In this document: piece by piece, positions 9,666 to 22,327 of the stretch | Numbering within the stretch: the stretch's first letter is position 1 | Layout of the letters: each line of letters begins with the position of its first letter | DNA from: Eucommia ulmoides | Taxonomy: Eukaryota > Streptophyta > Magnoliopsida > Garryales > Eucommiaceae | Direction: 5' to 3' | DNA length: 64,000 nt | Assembly (NCBI GenBank): GCA_016647705.1 | Contig: CM028340.1 | Location: 8,123,001 to 8,187,000 of the forward strand | The notes under the pieces: generated by a model | The model's database searches: none | Told to the model about the DNA's origin: nothing | What the model saw: only the letters and a program-made list of their open reading frames with translations | Program-made: the position numbers and the translations under genes

Positions 9666-12058
9666 CTATAGACATAAGCCCACTCTGAACTCTATAAACT
9701 TGGAATACAATATTGCTAATTTATTGTCACAAAATAACTTAAGTAGTCTTTTAATATCATCCAGAATACGCAGCCCCGTGACAAAATTTCGCAACCATAT
9801 TCCATGATTGGACGCATCATAACAAGCTACAAACTCAGTTGCCATGGTGGAAGAGACTATAAGAGACTGTCTAATACTCTTCCAATATATAATACCTTCA
9901 GCAAGTAAGTAGATATAGCCTGAAGTAGATTTCATGCTATATTGGCATCCAGCAAAATTAAAGTCAGTATAACTAATGATCTCTAACTGATCTGACTTCC
10001 GATAAGTGAGCATATAGTCTTTTGTTCTCTGTAAGTACATCATTACTCACTTAGCTCCTATCTAGTGATCCTTTCCAGGATTGTTTAAGTATCTGCCCAA
10101 CATGCCAACAATATACGCAATATCCGGATGCATACATACTTGAGCATACATCAGACTTCTTACTGCTGACGCATATGGAATCTTTTGCATCTCCTGAATC
10201 TCAAAATCATTCTTGGGGCATTGACTGAGACTAAATTTGTCTCCCTTAGTCATATGGGTATTACCTGGTTTGCAATTATGCATGGCAAACCCTTTAAAAA
10301 CTTTTTTGATATAGCTATTTTGTGATAAACCAAGCATATCTTGAGAGTGATCTCGGTTTATCTATATACCCAATACAAAAGAAGTATCACCAAGATCTTT
10401 CATCTCAAATTTCTTTGATAGAAATCTCTTGGTTTCGTACAACATACATATATCGTTAGTGGCAAGAAATATGTCATCAACATATAAAACCAAGTAAATA
10501 TGCTTACTCCCACTGAACTTGTGGTATATACAATCATCAACAACATTCATCTCAAAACCAAATGAGATGATAATTTGATTAAACTTGTAATACCATTGAC
10601 AAGAAGCTTACTTAAGCCCATAGATAGATTTCTTTAACTTGTAAACCATCTTCTTTGAATCTCCTGACACAAATTTTTTTGGTTGCACTATATAGATTGT
10701 TTAATCAATGTCATCATTGAGAAATGCAATCTTAACATCCATCTAATGAAGCTCAAGGTCAAATTGCGCCACAAGTGCCATTGTTGTCCTAAAAGAGTCT
10801 TTCGATGAAACCAGAGAGAAAGTCTCTTTATAATTGATATTTTCTTTTTGTGTAAAGCCTTTAGCAACAAGACAAGCTTTGTATCTCTCCACATCACCTT
10901 TCGAAACTCTCTTAGTTTTAAATATCCATTTACAACCAATGAGTTTCACACCTTTAGGCAATGGGACAAGATCCCAAACGTTATTGTCCTTGATGGACTT
11001 TATCTCCTCATTCATGGCATCAATCCACTTTTGAGATTTAAATCTTTCCATAGCTTGACGGAAGTTGATTGGATCATTTTTCACCACACCAATGTCAAAC
11101 TCATGTTCTTGGAGAAATATAATGTAATCATCTGGGACTGCACTTCTCCTTTCTTTAGTGGATCTCCTTAATGACATAGGTTTTGGAGGTGGTAAAGTTT
11201 ATTTTTCTGGAATAGGAGGTTCTTGGATATTGTTCTTGAACAATGTCAGGAATAAGAGCCTGATCAATATCAATAACAGTTCTGAGAATATAAATATATT
11301 TATCTTAAAAAATAAATAAAAAAAATCCCTAACCTTATCTCTCCCAACAAATTCAACATCCTCAAAGAATCGGACGTTTCCTGTCTCAAAAAATTGATCT
11401 AGTTGTAAGATAATAAAATTTGTAACCCCTGGATCTTTCGGAGTATCTAATAAAATGGTAACTAACCATTCTTAAATCTAGTTTATTTTCATGTGGTCAA
11501 TAAGGCCTCGCTTCAGCTACATATTCCCAAATGTGTAAGTGCTTCGGAGTTGGCTTCTTGTCTGTCCAAAGTCATAAGGGGTTTCAGCAGTTGCTTTAGT
11601 TGGTACTCTATTAAGGATATACGCTGCAGTTTTTAATGCTTTACCCCAGAGTGATTCTAGCAAGTTAGAGTGACTAATCATACACCTTACCATTCATTTG
11701 AGCATTCTATTTCGTCATTTAGCAACGCCATTCATGCTTAGAGAACCTGACATGGTGTATAGTAGGATGATACCGCACTCTTCTAGGAACTTAGCAAATA
11801 GGCCCTGACGTTGTTCATTTGAATAGTCATGCCTACTGTAGTATTCACCACCACGGTCAGATCTAATGCTTTTAATTCTTTTGTTGAGTTAATTTTCAAC
11901 TTCAACTTTGAATTATTTGAACACGTCCAGTGATTGGGACTTTTGATTTATGAGATAAAGGTAGCTATAACGTGAAAAATTGTATATGAATGTGATAAAA
12001 TATTGCTGACCATTCTATGAAACTGTAGGGAATGACCCACAAATATCTATATGTATCG
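9666..12058 (-). pseudogene. Broken copia pol (integrase C-part, RT, RNase H)
   Basis: Reading on the minus strand: integrase remnants (12050-11340, including the FFETGNVRFFEDVEF block near the end of integrase), then 11177-10743 with NEEIKSIKDNNVWDLVPLPKG and CKWIFKTKR, the start of RVT_2. MDVK lies at about 10740 but the preceding Gln codon is a stop. 10550-10362 carries LVLYVDDIFLATND (the YVDD box is intact). 10337-10062 and 10043-9666 carry the connection and RNase H parts (SSTMATEFVACYDAS). At least five stops or frameshifts separate the pieces. Wording is closest to Tork/Tnt1-like copia elements, but lineage assignment needs a tree. Not functional. Confidence 0.9.
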
Positions 12059-13315
12059 ACCACTACTAGCTAGATCTGGCAACCACCGCCGACCACCAAT
12101 CAGATTTTAACGTTAACGTAGTAGTTGTGTGATTTTTGCTCAATTTTGTGGTGGATGTGGTGTTCATTTTTTTATGTTAATGTTAGTGGTGGTGTGTTAT
12201 TTGTTTTTCATATATATTTTTCTGAGATAACGTGAATGTGTTAACGTTAACACGGAAGAGACTCCCAAAAATTTGCATTAATGTTAATACAAACACGACT
12301 CAAACACACATTCAGATCTGTGGTGGATGTAGATGATGTGTTCATTTTTTTTACGTTAACGTTAGTGGTGGGGTGTAATTTTTTTTCACATATATTTTTT
12401 CTGGGACAATGTTAATGTGTTAACGTTAACACAGAAGTGACCCCCAAAAAATCTACATTAACGTTAACGCAAACATGACCTAAACATACATTCAGATCTG
12501 AATTGGAAAATTTCTTAGGGTTTGTTTGTTTCTTGATTTTTTTTTAGGGAATTCATATATGAATTGGAAAATTTCAGATCTGAATTGGAATTTTGTTGTG
12601 GCTATGAATGGTGGTGGAGGTGGGGGGTGTTAATTTTACGTTAATATTGGTGTGTTTACGTGATTTTTTTTCACACATGTTTTCTAGACAAAATGCGTTA
12701 ACGTTAACACATAGAGAGACAACAAAATGTGCATTAACCTTAACACAAACTCAATCCAAACACATATTCAGCTCAAAATGACAAAATACCACATATGACA
12801 TTTAACGTTAACGCACACCAATTTTCAATTTTTGCACATATATTTTTCTGGACAATATTTTACGTGTTAACGTTAACATAGGAGACCCTCAGAAAAAAAT
12901 GTGTATTAACATTAACGCAAACTCAACTCAAATGGACAAAATACCACATATGGTACGTTAACGCGTATAAGACAAAAGTATGTGATAGGACGTTAACGAA
13001 AATATTCGGGCAAAATACGTTAACACACAGAACTCTTAAAAAATAAAATACGTTCACGTTAAAACTTACAGTCCGATGGCAAAAAATGCGTTAACGTTAA
13101 ATACACACAAATAGATGAGGAAATATGTGGCAATGTGAAACACAAAAAAAAAAAAATATAAAAAATACGTTAACGTTAAAAAAAACATGAAAAATGCGTT
13201 ATCGTTAACGTGTAAAAAAAAAAAAAATACATGTATTCAATAACGTTAATGTGAATTCAAAATATATTTTTGTGATGTAGTGCCTGAACAGTTTACTTTA
13301 ACGTTAACTCACTGT
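12059..13315. repeat. Array of GTTAACGTTAAC palindromes in degenerate units of about 170-280 bp
   Basis: The perfect 12-bp palindrome GTTAACGTTAAC occurs exactly at 12240-12251, 12419-12430, 12697-12708 and 12866-12877. More than ten near-copies (for example TTAACGTTAACG and CGTTAACGTTAAA) continue to 13310. The first copies lie in repeated surroundings: a 'cacatatattttttctgg' segment before the palindrome and a 'ccccaaaaaatctacattaacg' segment after it. Later copies are shorter and more decayed. It has no coding potential. It begins at the point where the copia element is cut off. The origin is unknown; the dyad symmetry is the sequence-level fact. Confidence 0.8.
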
Positions 13316-14198
13316 TGTCTAATTTTGTCTTGTTGCATAGGATAAAATGGCAGATTCGTAAATATTACTGAACAGAGTGGGCAAAATGCATGATTTTTTT
13401 CTAAACATTTTGTGATAAAAGAAAAGTGGTTCCCAAATGTAAATCCTAAACACATACTCAACAAAGGACTAAATAATAAAATCTCCTTATAGATTTTACC
13501 TTTAAAGTTTGAACACATTTATATTTTACTTCTTAATATTTTTACTTACTTCAAATTGTATTTTTTTTTTTTTTTTTGTCTGATGGACCAATCTTATCTA
13601 GTAATGATCATCATTTTAACTATAGAATTATAATCTTTTTCCCTTATAGTTTAAGTTAATTTTTTATTATTTTTTTTTCTTAATTTTTAAATTTAAAGAA
13701 AGGAACTCCAACAAACATTCCATTTAAGCACCATAATTTTCAAAGTTTCATATTACTCATAAATATATATTATTTTTAGGGCAGGCACCTGTGGCTGCTC
13801 ATAAGAGAGTAAAATTACCAAACAAACTGGTTTTTAAGTGGGTTACCAAATAATTATTTGTAATTATTCAGTCAGATTTACCTCTCTAACTACTTAGTTG
13901 ATATATAACTTTCTAAAAAATAAGGATTCAAAATTATTTTATAAAGATAAATAAATAAAACTATTGTTTTACACTTTTTTTTTCTTCACGATTTAATTAT
14001 ATATTCAAATTCGTTGAATAAGATCTTCTAAATAATATCATATTAATTATTTTCATTACTTTTCACATTTGTGTTATATTTAATATGGAATTTTCAGAAT
14101 TTTTAATTTTAACATTCGTGTGACATTCAACATGCTACGATCTAATTATATATTAAATTCGTCTGAAAAAAATCTTCTAAATGATATCATATTAACTA
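13316..14198. other. AT-rich flank of the Helitron; no gene seen
   Basis: Contains a poly-T run at 13561-13577 and two related stretches (about 14020-14060 and 14160-14198) built on 'ttcgt-tgaataagatcttctaaatgatatcatattaa'. A third relative lies just right of the Helitron (19747-19790). The Helitron therefore appears to sit inside a small repeat family. Confidence 0.5.
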
Positions 14199-14208
14199 CT
14201 AGTGTATA

Positions 14209-14230
14209 ACCCGTGCCTGAAGGCACGGGT
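14209..14230 (-). other. Helitron 3' hairpin
   Basis: ACCCGTGCC and GGCACGGGT form a perfect 9-bp stem with a 4-base loop, located 6 bases before CTAG on the minus strand. This matches the termination hairpin expected at a Helitron 3' end. Confidence 0.75.
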
Positions 14231-15354
14231 GTAAAACATTCAGCATCTAATTTATCATAGCATCTATAGTAACTAACAATTTCCAAAATATAAAGTTAAA
14301 AGTACACCGTTAAAATTAGACCCCTTTTAGTAGCTCGGAGGTTTATAATAAAAAATTTAGATGAATAATTTGAGAAGTATACACTGGAAAATGAACATAT
14401 GTCAATATGATTGTTGTCAATGAATGATGATTATCTCTTCTAATTCTAAACATGAGAAATAGCAAAATTGTCAACGCTAAAAGGTTTAACGTCTAAAAGA
14501 TTTTCAATGTTCGGCAATTACAAAACCTCAAATAAAATATCAAATTGACCATCAAACAATTGGAAAAAAAAAATACCTAATTGAAAAAGAATAAACAATA
14601 TTACACCAATAATTCAAAAACTAAAAACCCATATTTAGAAATCCTTGATTAATTAACGAAGATCGATTAAATTGTAAGATAAAACATACTTGATCAATTG
14701 TTCTGCTTAGAATTCAAGCATCCACGTCACATTAATGGTGTTGCAACCTGAAAATCAAAATAAAATCATAATGACGTATGGAATAAAATAAAAATCTACG
14801 TATGTAATATAGTTTTCTGAAGAAAATAAATTTATTCAAATAACATTTAAAATAGCATTGAAAGAAAATATGTGATCTAAAAAAAACATAACACAAAATA
14901 ATAGTGATGCACTTTACAACACAAAATAAAACCATCAAAATATTAGTCACACAAAATCAACTAAAAAGCATAAGATCCTTACATGAATAAACATTATAAC
15001 TACGAAAGATTTCAAATAAAATAAAAAACTAAAACAACACCATCAAACAACAACTTAAATTGTACATACAAAAATACAACTAAAGATAGATCACCAGGAC
15101 GATCCAATAAGCTTAATAATACAATGAACAAAGAAGTCAGCAACAAAATGAATAACTCAAGAAAGTCTAACACCTAACAATAAGGAGAAAGATAAAAAAA
15201 TGGAAAAATGCAATAAACAAAACTCCCAAAATATCTAACGTGAGTTCATTGAAAACATAATTCATGTATAAATAATATAAACCTTGATTTTATTGAACAC
15301 TATCATTGATGTTGTGTAATCAACCTGCCAATTGAAGATAAAGAAGAAAATTTA

Positions 15355-15597
15355 AATTAATCATAATTCTTTAACCTAATTTAAAATGTTCATAGTATGA
15401 AAAAAAAAAAAAAAAACCAAATTAATCATCTATTATTTTATTTATTTATTTGGTAAGTTCACAAAACAAACATGAGAACTATATATACCAAATTATGGGC
15501 TTTCTAAGTGGCATTTGCTTAGTGTTTTCATTCCCAACAATTAATCTTAATTCTTTAACCTAATTTAAAATGTTCATAGTATGAAAAAAAAAAAAAC
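15355..15597. repeat. Direct repeat pair inside the Helitron
   Basis: About 45 bases around TTTAACCTAATTTAAAATGT followed by a poly-A run occur twice, ending near 15417 and near 15597. Spacing is about 180 bp. The poly-A at both ends suggests a local duplication by slippage or a small retroposed piece. Confidence 0.65.
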
Positions 15598-17339
15598 TTA
15601 CTAAATAATTAAACAACTCAATTAATCAACAATTTACTGGAACAACTAAAGAAACCAATTAAAGAAAATGAAAAACAAAATATGAAGTTATGCCCACCTA
15701 CTCATAAGTTAAGTTATTACCTGAAGATATTGAGAGGAGTATATCCACTTGTGGAAATCTGAAAATGAAAACATCAAATCAAAATACCTAAAACAAAGAA
15801 CTCAAATAAAAATCCCAAAAAATAATCAAATCAAGAATGAGGCATTATCCCGAAAATGAATTAAATTCCTACAATGTAAAAAATAAAACGAAATCCCTAA
15901 AACCTAATGAAATCAAAATCCATAAAACCAAATCAAATCAAATCCTTCAAAGAAATGAAATAAAATTTCCTAAAACAAAATCTAGTGGTTGCCAAAAATG
16001 GGCAAAATGGAAATCAAACGCGGTAGATTTGAGAGAGAGAGAGGGAGAGAGACTTACCACTGAAAACATGACTCCAGAAGCGGGCAAGCTCTGGTGGTTC
16101 TGCTTCTAGTACTCAAATCTAAAACAAAAACATGTGTATTTTGTAGTATCATGAGCTTGCGAAAATAGTACTCAAATTTTAATTATTATTCAATATAAAT
16201 TGCAATACAATACAAATTCAGATTCAAGAGTATAACGATTAGGGGGAAAAAAAAAAGCAAAAGTAACAAATTTGTAAATAAGAAATCTAAAATTAATTTC
16301 TAAATGAACAATGCCAATAAAAAAAAAAACCAATTCGAGGGGAGAAAATAGAAGAAATAAAATAGAAGTTTACCTTGGAAGAAGAAAAGAAATACCAATC
16401 CAACATCAATCACAAACTAAGAATACACACACCACGTTTTGATTCAAAATCGAACAACGAACCAGATGGATCTTTATTCGAACTCATCCCACTTCCAATT
16501 TCAGTCATATTTCGCATAGATAAACCTCCAAGATTTGAATTTTTAGTATTACTATCAATGTTTACATTACTGTTGACATTTGATGCACTTGTATATCATT
16601 CATATTGCTTAGTTTAGATAATGAATCAGCCATGCTCCATATCGAATAAACACTTCTAGTTTGGGCAATGAATCAACCATACTCTCTATCGAATAAGCAC
16701 CATTAAAAAAATTAAAAATATTGACATAATTTACTTTGTTTATACGACACATTCCAATATTTGAAAGTTATTCAAATATTGAAGACGATCAATAATTAAT
16801 GTAAAAAAAAAATTGGACATAACTCCCTCTATTTATATGACATTCGAAATTATCAACTCCTGTTTTATAACACAACACTGACAAACAACCAATATCAATC
16901 AAGTACGAAAACAACGAACACAATCATATCATACAACAATACGACCATAATCTACAATATGAAATTTAACAATACGACGAATAATAACTATGTATATACA
17001 TTATAAATTTAGTAATATAAGTCCACCACTCAGGACACTGGAGCCCACCACCCAGGGCTACTGGAACTTACCTTAATTATACTATGTCAAGCCATAGATT
17101 TCTCCATTTGTCTTCAATATTTGAAGTGACACATATTTGAATATCGTCTAGTGAAAATCAAACATAATAATTATCAACTGGACAAATAAATTATAATCAT
17201 ATTTAAGACAAACAAATAAATAAGTCAACTCATGGTTAGAAATCTATAAACGATTACTTTCCAAAACCCATATATTTTCGTTCCAAAACGGAAACCCAAT
17301 TTTTTTTTGGTTTTCGTATAACCTTTTATGTTCCCAAAA

Positions 17340-17800
17340 TGAAATTCACAGCTGTTTAGTGGCATTTGTTTAGTGTTTCTCTTCCCGGATTTCAGCATTT
17401 GTTCCCCAAAAAACATGAAACAAAAAACAGAAACAGAAATAGAAACAAAAACAAAAAACAGAAACAGAAACAAAAAACAGAAACAGAAACGGAAACAAAA
17501 ATAGAAACAGAAGCAAAACACAAAAAACAAAAACAGAAACCCATTTATTTCCTGTTTCCATTGCGGGGAAAAAAAATTGAGAACAAAAAACTTGTAAGGA
17601 GAAAGCAATCAATATACATAGAAATTGACGCAAAAATATACATGGCCATGTTAAACCGTTATTAACATTCAAGTTTCAAGAATTAGATTTAGAGCAGTGG
17701 CTCTAAGTCTAATTTTTTTTATCTATGATTTTTAAGAACACCAAACATAGTAAATAGGAAACAGTAACAAAACACGGGTACCGAAAATCGAGAACAGATC
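17340..17800. repeat. (GAAACA)n-rich tract with weak MITE-like ends
   Basis: 17405-17545 is a purine-rich run of GAAACA/AAACAG units. It lies between GTGGCATTTGTTTAGTGTTTC (about 17360) and an approximate inverted match ending near 17780. The frames called through it on both strands are simple-sequence artefacts. A MITE origin is possible but no target duplication was established. Confidence 0.45.
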
Positions 17801-18980
17801 AGGCTAATTAGAATTCTCATAAACAGATTAGGCAAGGTAAACAGAGAAATATGTGAATAAAAGAACAACTCAACAGACTGTGTTTCACAGATAATTCAGA
17901 ACAACTCACCAGATTCAAGATTTGAGAAAACCCATACCATTCCAGCAGTCATTCAATGCTCGAAAAAAGTCAGAGTTGTATATCAAGCAACATTACAGTA
18001 GTCAACTATCATAAATCTGAAAATGAGCAAACCAAATTCAAGAGAGCAGTGGACACAAAAGTGAGGCGGTTGTGAATGTGGCTATAGATATATGAACGAA
18101 AAATAAACTCAGAAGTGTAAAAATTGACATAGAGACATCAAATCTTCCGATTCAAGTAAGAATCAATATAAAACTAAGTTGAAGCATTCACATTACAAAA
18201 ATCTCAAACTAATTTTGAGTACTCACCGTTGGGCAGCTACAATGAGTTATCTAAACAACTTCATACTTCTCCTGTTCAAGGGAAGAAGATCTTGTCAAAA
18301 TCCTTCCACCAATAAATCTTTCTCCTCAATTTAAAGATGCAAAAATCAAACCACTTGCAGATAATCCCAAAAATCATGTTTATATAGATAAGAAAAATCA
18401 TTAAGCTGTGGTATTCAAAGAAGAACATTTACATCAGATATAAACTTAATATTGCGGTTAATAGTTAATGAACTACTTAAGACTACACGCAATGAGAAAA
18501 ACAAACGGTGGACTTGTTGGACAAATGAACTACATATGAAGAAAAAAATGCCACCTCTGATTCATGCTAACATGTGCATAGTGGGTATTGTGCGAGATAA
18601 CTTATCAAAATTCAGAAGCAAATAGCATCAAACCAGTAAGAAGCAAAGAATTCAGAAAACACAATTGAGCAATTTGCAGTTCAGCTATAAAGAAATAAAA
18701 TGAAGCTAAGGCTCATAGAAAAAATTTAGCTAGGCCAATCCAAGGTATCAATTACAATTTTGCTTTGATTGATCAAAACTCACTCACCATAGCAACCTCA
18801 AAGCCTCCACCGCGAGCTTCTCCATATTTAGATCGCGTTTGTTTGGGTTTTGAAAAAGAACGGAAGCATAAATATGAGACAACTTCGTTTTGTACCCCTG
18901 TTTTATGTAGGAAAAAACATAATTGAAAAAAAACACAAAGAAACAGAATTAAAAATAGAACCAAAAGGGCAAAAAGAAAA

Positions 18981-19733
18981 ACATTCAAACAAATCTATCA
19001 CAACATTCGAGTATGTTTTTTTGTCAAAAATGGTTTCGCATTGATTTTAGGTGGTGTTGCGGTGCTTGGTTGCACGGATTTAAAATTAGAATTGAAATGA
19101 TTAGCTTCCAGTTGATGCGCTTCTTTTTCTTCTTTACTTGGAATATACACCAAAAAGATTGAAAACCTTACATGCAGCAAATTAGGTGGTGTTTCAGTTC
19201 CCAGATTTCTACAGAAATAGCAATTGAGGAACAATTATGTTCCCAGAATATTATTCTGAAAAACTATAAACTGAATAGATATAGATTTTTGTGTTCTCAT
19301 AAAATTCTTGATGAATACAAAAACATTTCAATGGTAGAGGAATGGCCGATAATCTCACTACGTCCAAAAGGTGACTAACTTATTTGAGAGAAAAATCAAT
19401 AAAAACCATAATGAGTCAAATTCAACACCCAAAATCGATCAAATTCAACTAAAATAAGAGGGGGGGGGGTAAAGAAAAAAAAAAAAAGATCAAAATTTAA
19501 CTAAACAGTACCTAATTACCGTTGTTTAAGGCATCAACGAAGAGACAATTTGGCAAGCGTTAGCACCAATACCTTAACCCCACTGGCTATGTCTTTGGTT
19601 GAGGCAAAGATCTATTTTGAGCCGATTTTTGTTCTAAATTTTTAAGCTGCAAATCACTTTAATTCGATAAAAACATTCAAGCAAATCTATCACAACATTC
19701 GAGTATGTTTTTTTGTCAAAAATGGTTCCGCAT
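18981..19733. repeat. 61-bp direct repeats flanking about 630 bp
   Basis: 18981-19041 and 19673-19733 are the same 61-base sequence with two mismatches. The second copy lies 12 bases inside the proposed 5' end of the Helitron. This could reflect an internal duplication of the element's 5' region or a nested insertion. The intervening sequence (19042-19672) has a GGTGGTGTTG-type start but no gene. Confidence 0.7.
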
Positions 19734-19955
19734 CATTTTTTTAGATTCTTCTGAATAAGATTCTAAAAATTATATCACATTCATCATTTTTTTTAATTAA
19801 AAAATCACATTCGTGTTAGATTTAACACAAATTTCACATTCGTGTTGCATTCAACACGATGATAAATCATATAATAAAATATATATCAATAGATATTATT
19901 TTGAAGTCAATGACTACTTGATCATAAATCTATAATCAAATCAAGCAAATGATAT

Positions 19956-20045
19956 ATGATATATCAAAAGAAATTATCGCTATTTTAAGAATATAAACGT
20001 ATGATATATCAAAAGAAATTATCGCTATTTTAAGAATATAAACGT
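19956..20045 (+). repeat. Perfect 45-bp tandem duplication
   Basis: 19956-20000 and 20001-20045 are identical (unit starts ATGATATATCAAAAGAAATT). The exact identity suggests a recent slippage or repair event. Confidence 0.9.
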
Positions 20046-20880
20046 GGTTAAATTTTAATTTGATAATTGTGTATAATCCTATGAGTGAATTGCAGAAGAG
20101 CAATATTGTCCATATTGAATTCTGAATTTGAATTTGGAACTATCCGGTAATACAATTTTGAAAATTGAGGATTATTTGGTTCAATTAAAAAGTTGTCGGA
20201 TAATTTGATAAATTCATGTTCCTAGTAAGACAATTTGGCCATTTCTCCTTAGTTTTATCTTAATGATCGATCTTATTTGATAGTGGTTATTATTCTAACT
20301 ATATAACTAAAATTTGTATCATTTTGGTTTATTTTAAAATTCATTTTATTAATTAATTCTGAATTTAAAGAAAAGAACTCTAATTGACACTTCAATTAAA
20401 CACCTCAATTTCAAAATTGAATAGATTATAATTATGATTCATTTATATTTGTTCCGATAACATGTTACCTTCCCTAGTATATATAAATACTATTAGCACC
20501 CAAACAAAATCTTTTTACACTTGGATTACACTATTAATTTGAGTTAGATGAAGAATAAAATTAAACTAAACAAAGATTTGTAATCTAGTGGTTATCGAGT
20601 GTTCAAAATCCTATCCCTCTAACATTGGTACCAAAAAAGATAGGGAAAAAAAAAAGAAGATTAAACTAAATGAAGAAATTTATGGAGTGCCAATAGAAAT
20701 CCCCTACATTTTGTAAATAATACCGAGTTAAAAATTATACTTGGTCGCTTTTGGTGGCCGAGTCAAGCCATTTATTCTATTCTGGTGGCTCAAACAATAA
20801 CTAAAAAATGATTTGGAAATATAGGTATTACACTTTATGCCTCAATATTTTGAGCAATTTTACTTTATACCCTAAATTTT
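20046..20880. other. AT-rich spacer before copy B; no gene seen
   Basis: No exon, LTR end or RNA gene is recognised. A short stretch at 20575-20630 vaguely recalls a tRNA-type B box, but too poorly to call a SINE. Confidence 0.5.
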
Positions 20881-20949
20881 TCTTTTTGTGACATAGTACT
20901 TCTCAAATTTCTGAATTTGTGTCTAATGTTGACCCAATTGGCGATTTGA

Positions 20950-21330
20950 AGAACATTGCCAAAAAACTCATGCATTGATGACATTTTGAACATTGCCAAA
21001 AAACTCATGCATTGATGACATTTGTCTTATCATACTGACACATTTAACGATTTTGACAAATTAACATCAGAAGACGAAGGTACCATTTGGTTACTGTTTC
21101 CGTTCCTCAATTTATATTCTTACCAAAAAACTCATGCATTGATGACATTTGTGTTAATATCAGAAGTCTAAGGAACCGTTTCGTTACTGTTTCGTTCCTT
21201 AATTTATGTTCCCGCCAAAAAGCTGCTGCATAGATGACATTTGTCTAATCATATTGACAAATTTATCTATCTTTACAAATTAATTTCAGAATACTAAGTG
21301 GTTACTGTTTCTGTTAATTTATGTTCCGGC
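20950..21330 (+). repeat. Copy-B version of the 125-bp tandem repeat
   Basis: Matches 60-490. The second unit has lost about 35 bases (around 21151) and the last unit is shortened at about 21297. Confidence 0.7.
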
Positions 21331-21648
21331 TCTCAAAATTTTTGAGATTAATATATAGAAACACGGTTGATAAACATATTTTTGTTTCCAAAATTTTAGG
21401 CGTAATTCCTAATTTTTTTGACTTCTGCAAAACTTTTCTCACTACTATTCCGCTAGCCACTACCATCACCCATAGGCCACCACCACCACGCCAACCACCA
21501 TACAGTTAAAGGAAAAAAAAAAAACACAAATGTTACAACCAAACATGTTTTTTTGTTTCTATTGTGATAAATTAAAAGAAACTATTTCAGAACATTGATA
21601 GTTACCGAACTTGTTTTTATTCTCAGAATACTCCAAAACGAAAATTAA

Positions 21649-22327
21649 GGTGGTGTTTGGTAACCGTTTCTGTTTCCATTTCAGTAGTGGGATGAGAATG
21701 AGATGAGAATTTTGTTTTTTTCTTGGGAGTAGAATCGCGTTTGGTAACGATAATTTTTTTTTGTTTTGTTTTGGGAAGGAAATGTGTTTGGTAACGATTT
21801 TATCCTAATTTTTTTTTTTTTCTCTTTCTGTTTTGGCCGGACAGCGGTGGCTCCGGCGCCGGCGACGACCGGACTGCGGTGGCTCCGCCTAGCGACGACC
21901 GGATGGTGGTGATGCCGGCCGGAAACGACCGGACGGCGGTGACACCGGCCGGAAGGCAATGGTGCCGGCGACGGCGACGGCGGGTGGTTGACAGTGGCCG
22001 GCGATCGGATGTGGCCAGAAAATTCCGGCCGGACGGTGATCGGCGACGGTTGCCGGAGATGACCGGCGGCGGCGGCGGCGGGCAACGGCGGACGGTGGTC
22101 GGCCGGCGGATAAACAGTGACCATGTGTTTTGGGAATGGAATGGAAATAATGGGAAACAACTTTTTTTTGTTTCTCATTTCTTAAGAAAAAAATTGGCAC
22201 AATTCTCAAATGGGAATGAAATGGAAACGGAAACAAAAATTACCAAACGCTATTCCCAAACAGAATTCTCAAAAATCTGGGAATGGAATGAGAATTTCTG
22301 AAATGGAAATGGTTACCAAACGGGGGC
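21649..22327. mobile_element. PIF/Harbinger-like MITE (679 bp, TSD TAA)
   Basis: The left end GGTGGTGTTTGGTAACCG and inverted right end GGTTACCAAACGGGGGC are flanked by TAA at 21646-21648 and 22328-22330. The sub-terminal 'cgtttggtaacgataatttt' and 'tgtgtttggtaacgatttta' phrases are shared with the elements at 2165 and 52436, and the centre (21835-22120) is very GC-rich with CCGGC repeats. Frames of 115-165 aa called in this core on both strands are composition artefacts. A second TIR-like end (ACTAACCAAACCCCACC, 22389-22405, followed by TAA) lies just outside, suggesting insertion into or next to an older relative. Confidence 0.8.

Larger units (their letters stand above)
8642..12058 (-). 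mobile_element. Ty1/copia retrotransposon, 5'-truncated
   Basis: A minus-strand element with its 3' LTR at the left (about 8642-9132), a non-coding gap, then RNase H, reverse transcriptase and the C-terminal part of integrase reading leftward from about 12058. Gag, protease and the first part of integrase are missing. The sequence changes abruptly at about 12058 into the GTTAAC array, so the element is truncated there. No target duplication can be read because the 5' end is lost. Confidence 0.85.
14199..19745 (-). mobile_element. Probable non-autonomous Helitron, 5.5 kb
   Basis: The minus-strand 3' end shows a perfect 9-bp stem hairpin (14209-14230), six bases, then CTAG (14199-14202), the usual Helitron 3' architecture. 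The proposed 5' end on the minus strand is TCTAAAAAAATGATG starting at 19745. The insertion is then between A (14198) and T (19746), as Helitrons require, and both flanks belong to the same small repeat. No Rep/helicase coding is visible. The interior contains several short segments that read on the minus strand like exons with AG/GT borders (for example near 15730-15765 and 16050-16110), but none was identified. The 3' end is well supported; the 5' end is tentative. Confidence 0.6.

Noticed and set aside
17225..17672. 127-aa Phe/Cys-rich and 99-aa Asn/Lys/Glu-rich frames
   Set aside because: They are the two strands of a (GAAACA)n simple repeat.
20575..20640. Possible SINE or tRNA-like sequence
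   Set aside because: Only a weak B-box-like string; no A box at proper spacing, tail or target duplication.
21681..22301. Frames of 115-165 aa over the 21649 MITE
   Set aside because: Same compositional cause; no start, splice or family signal, and they lie wholly within a non-autonomous element.
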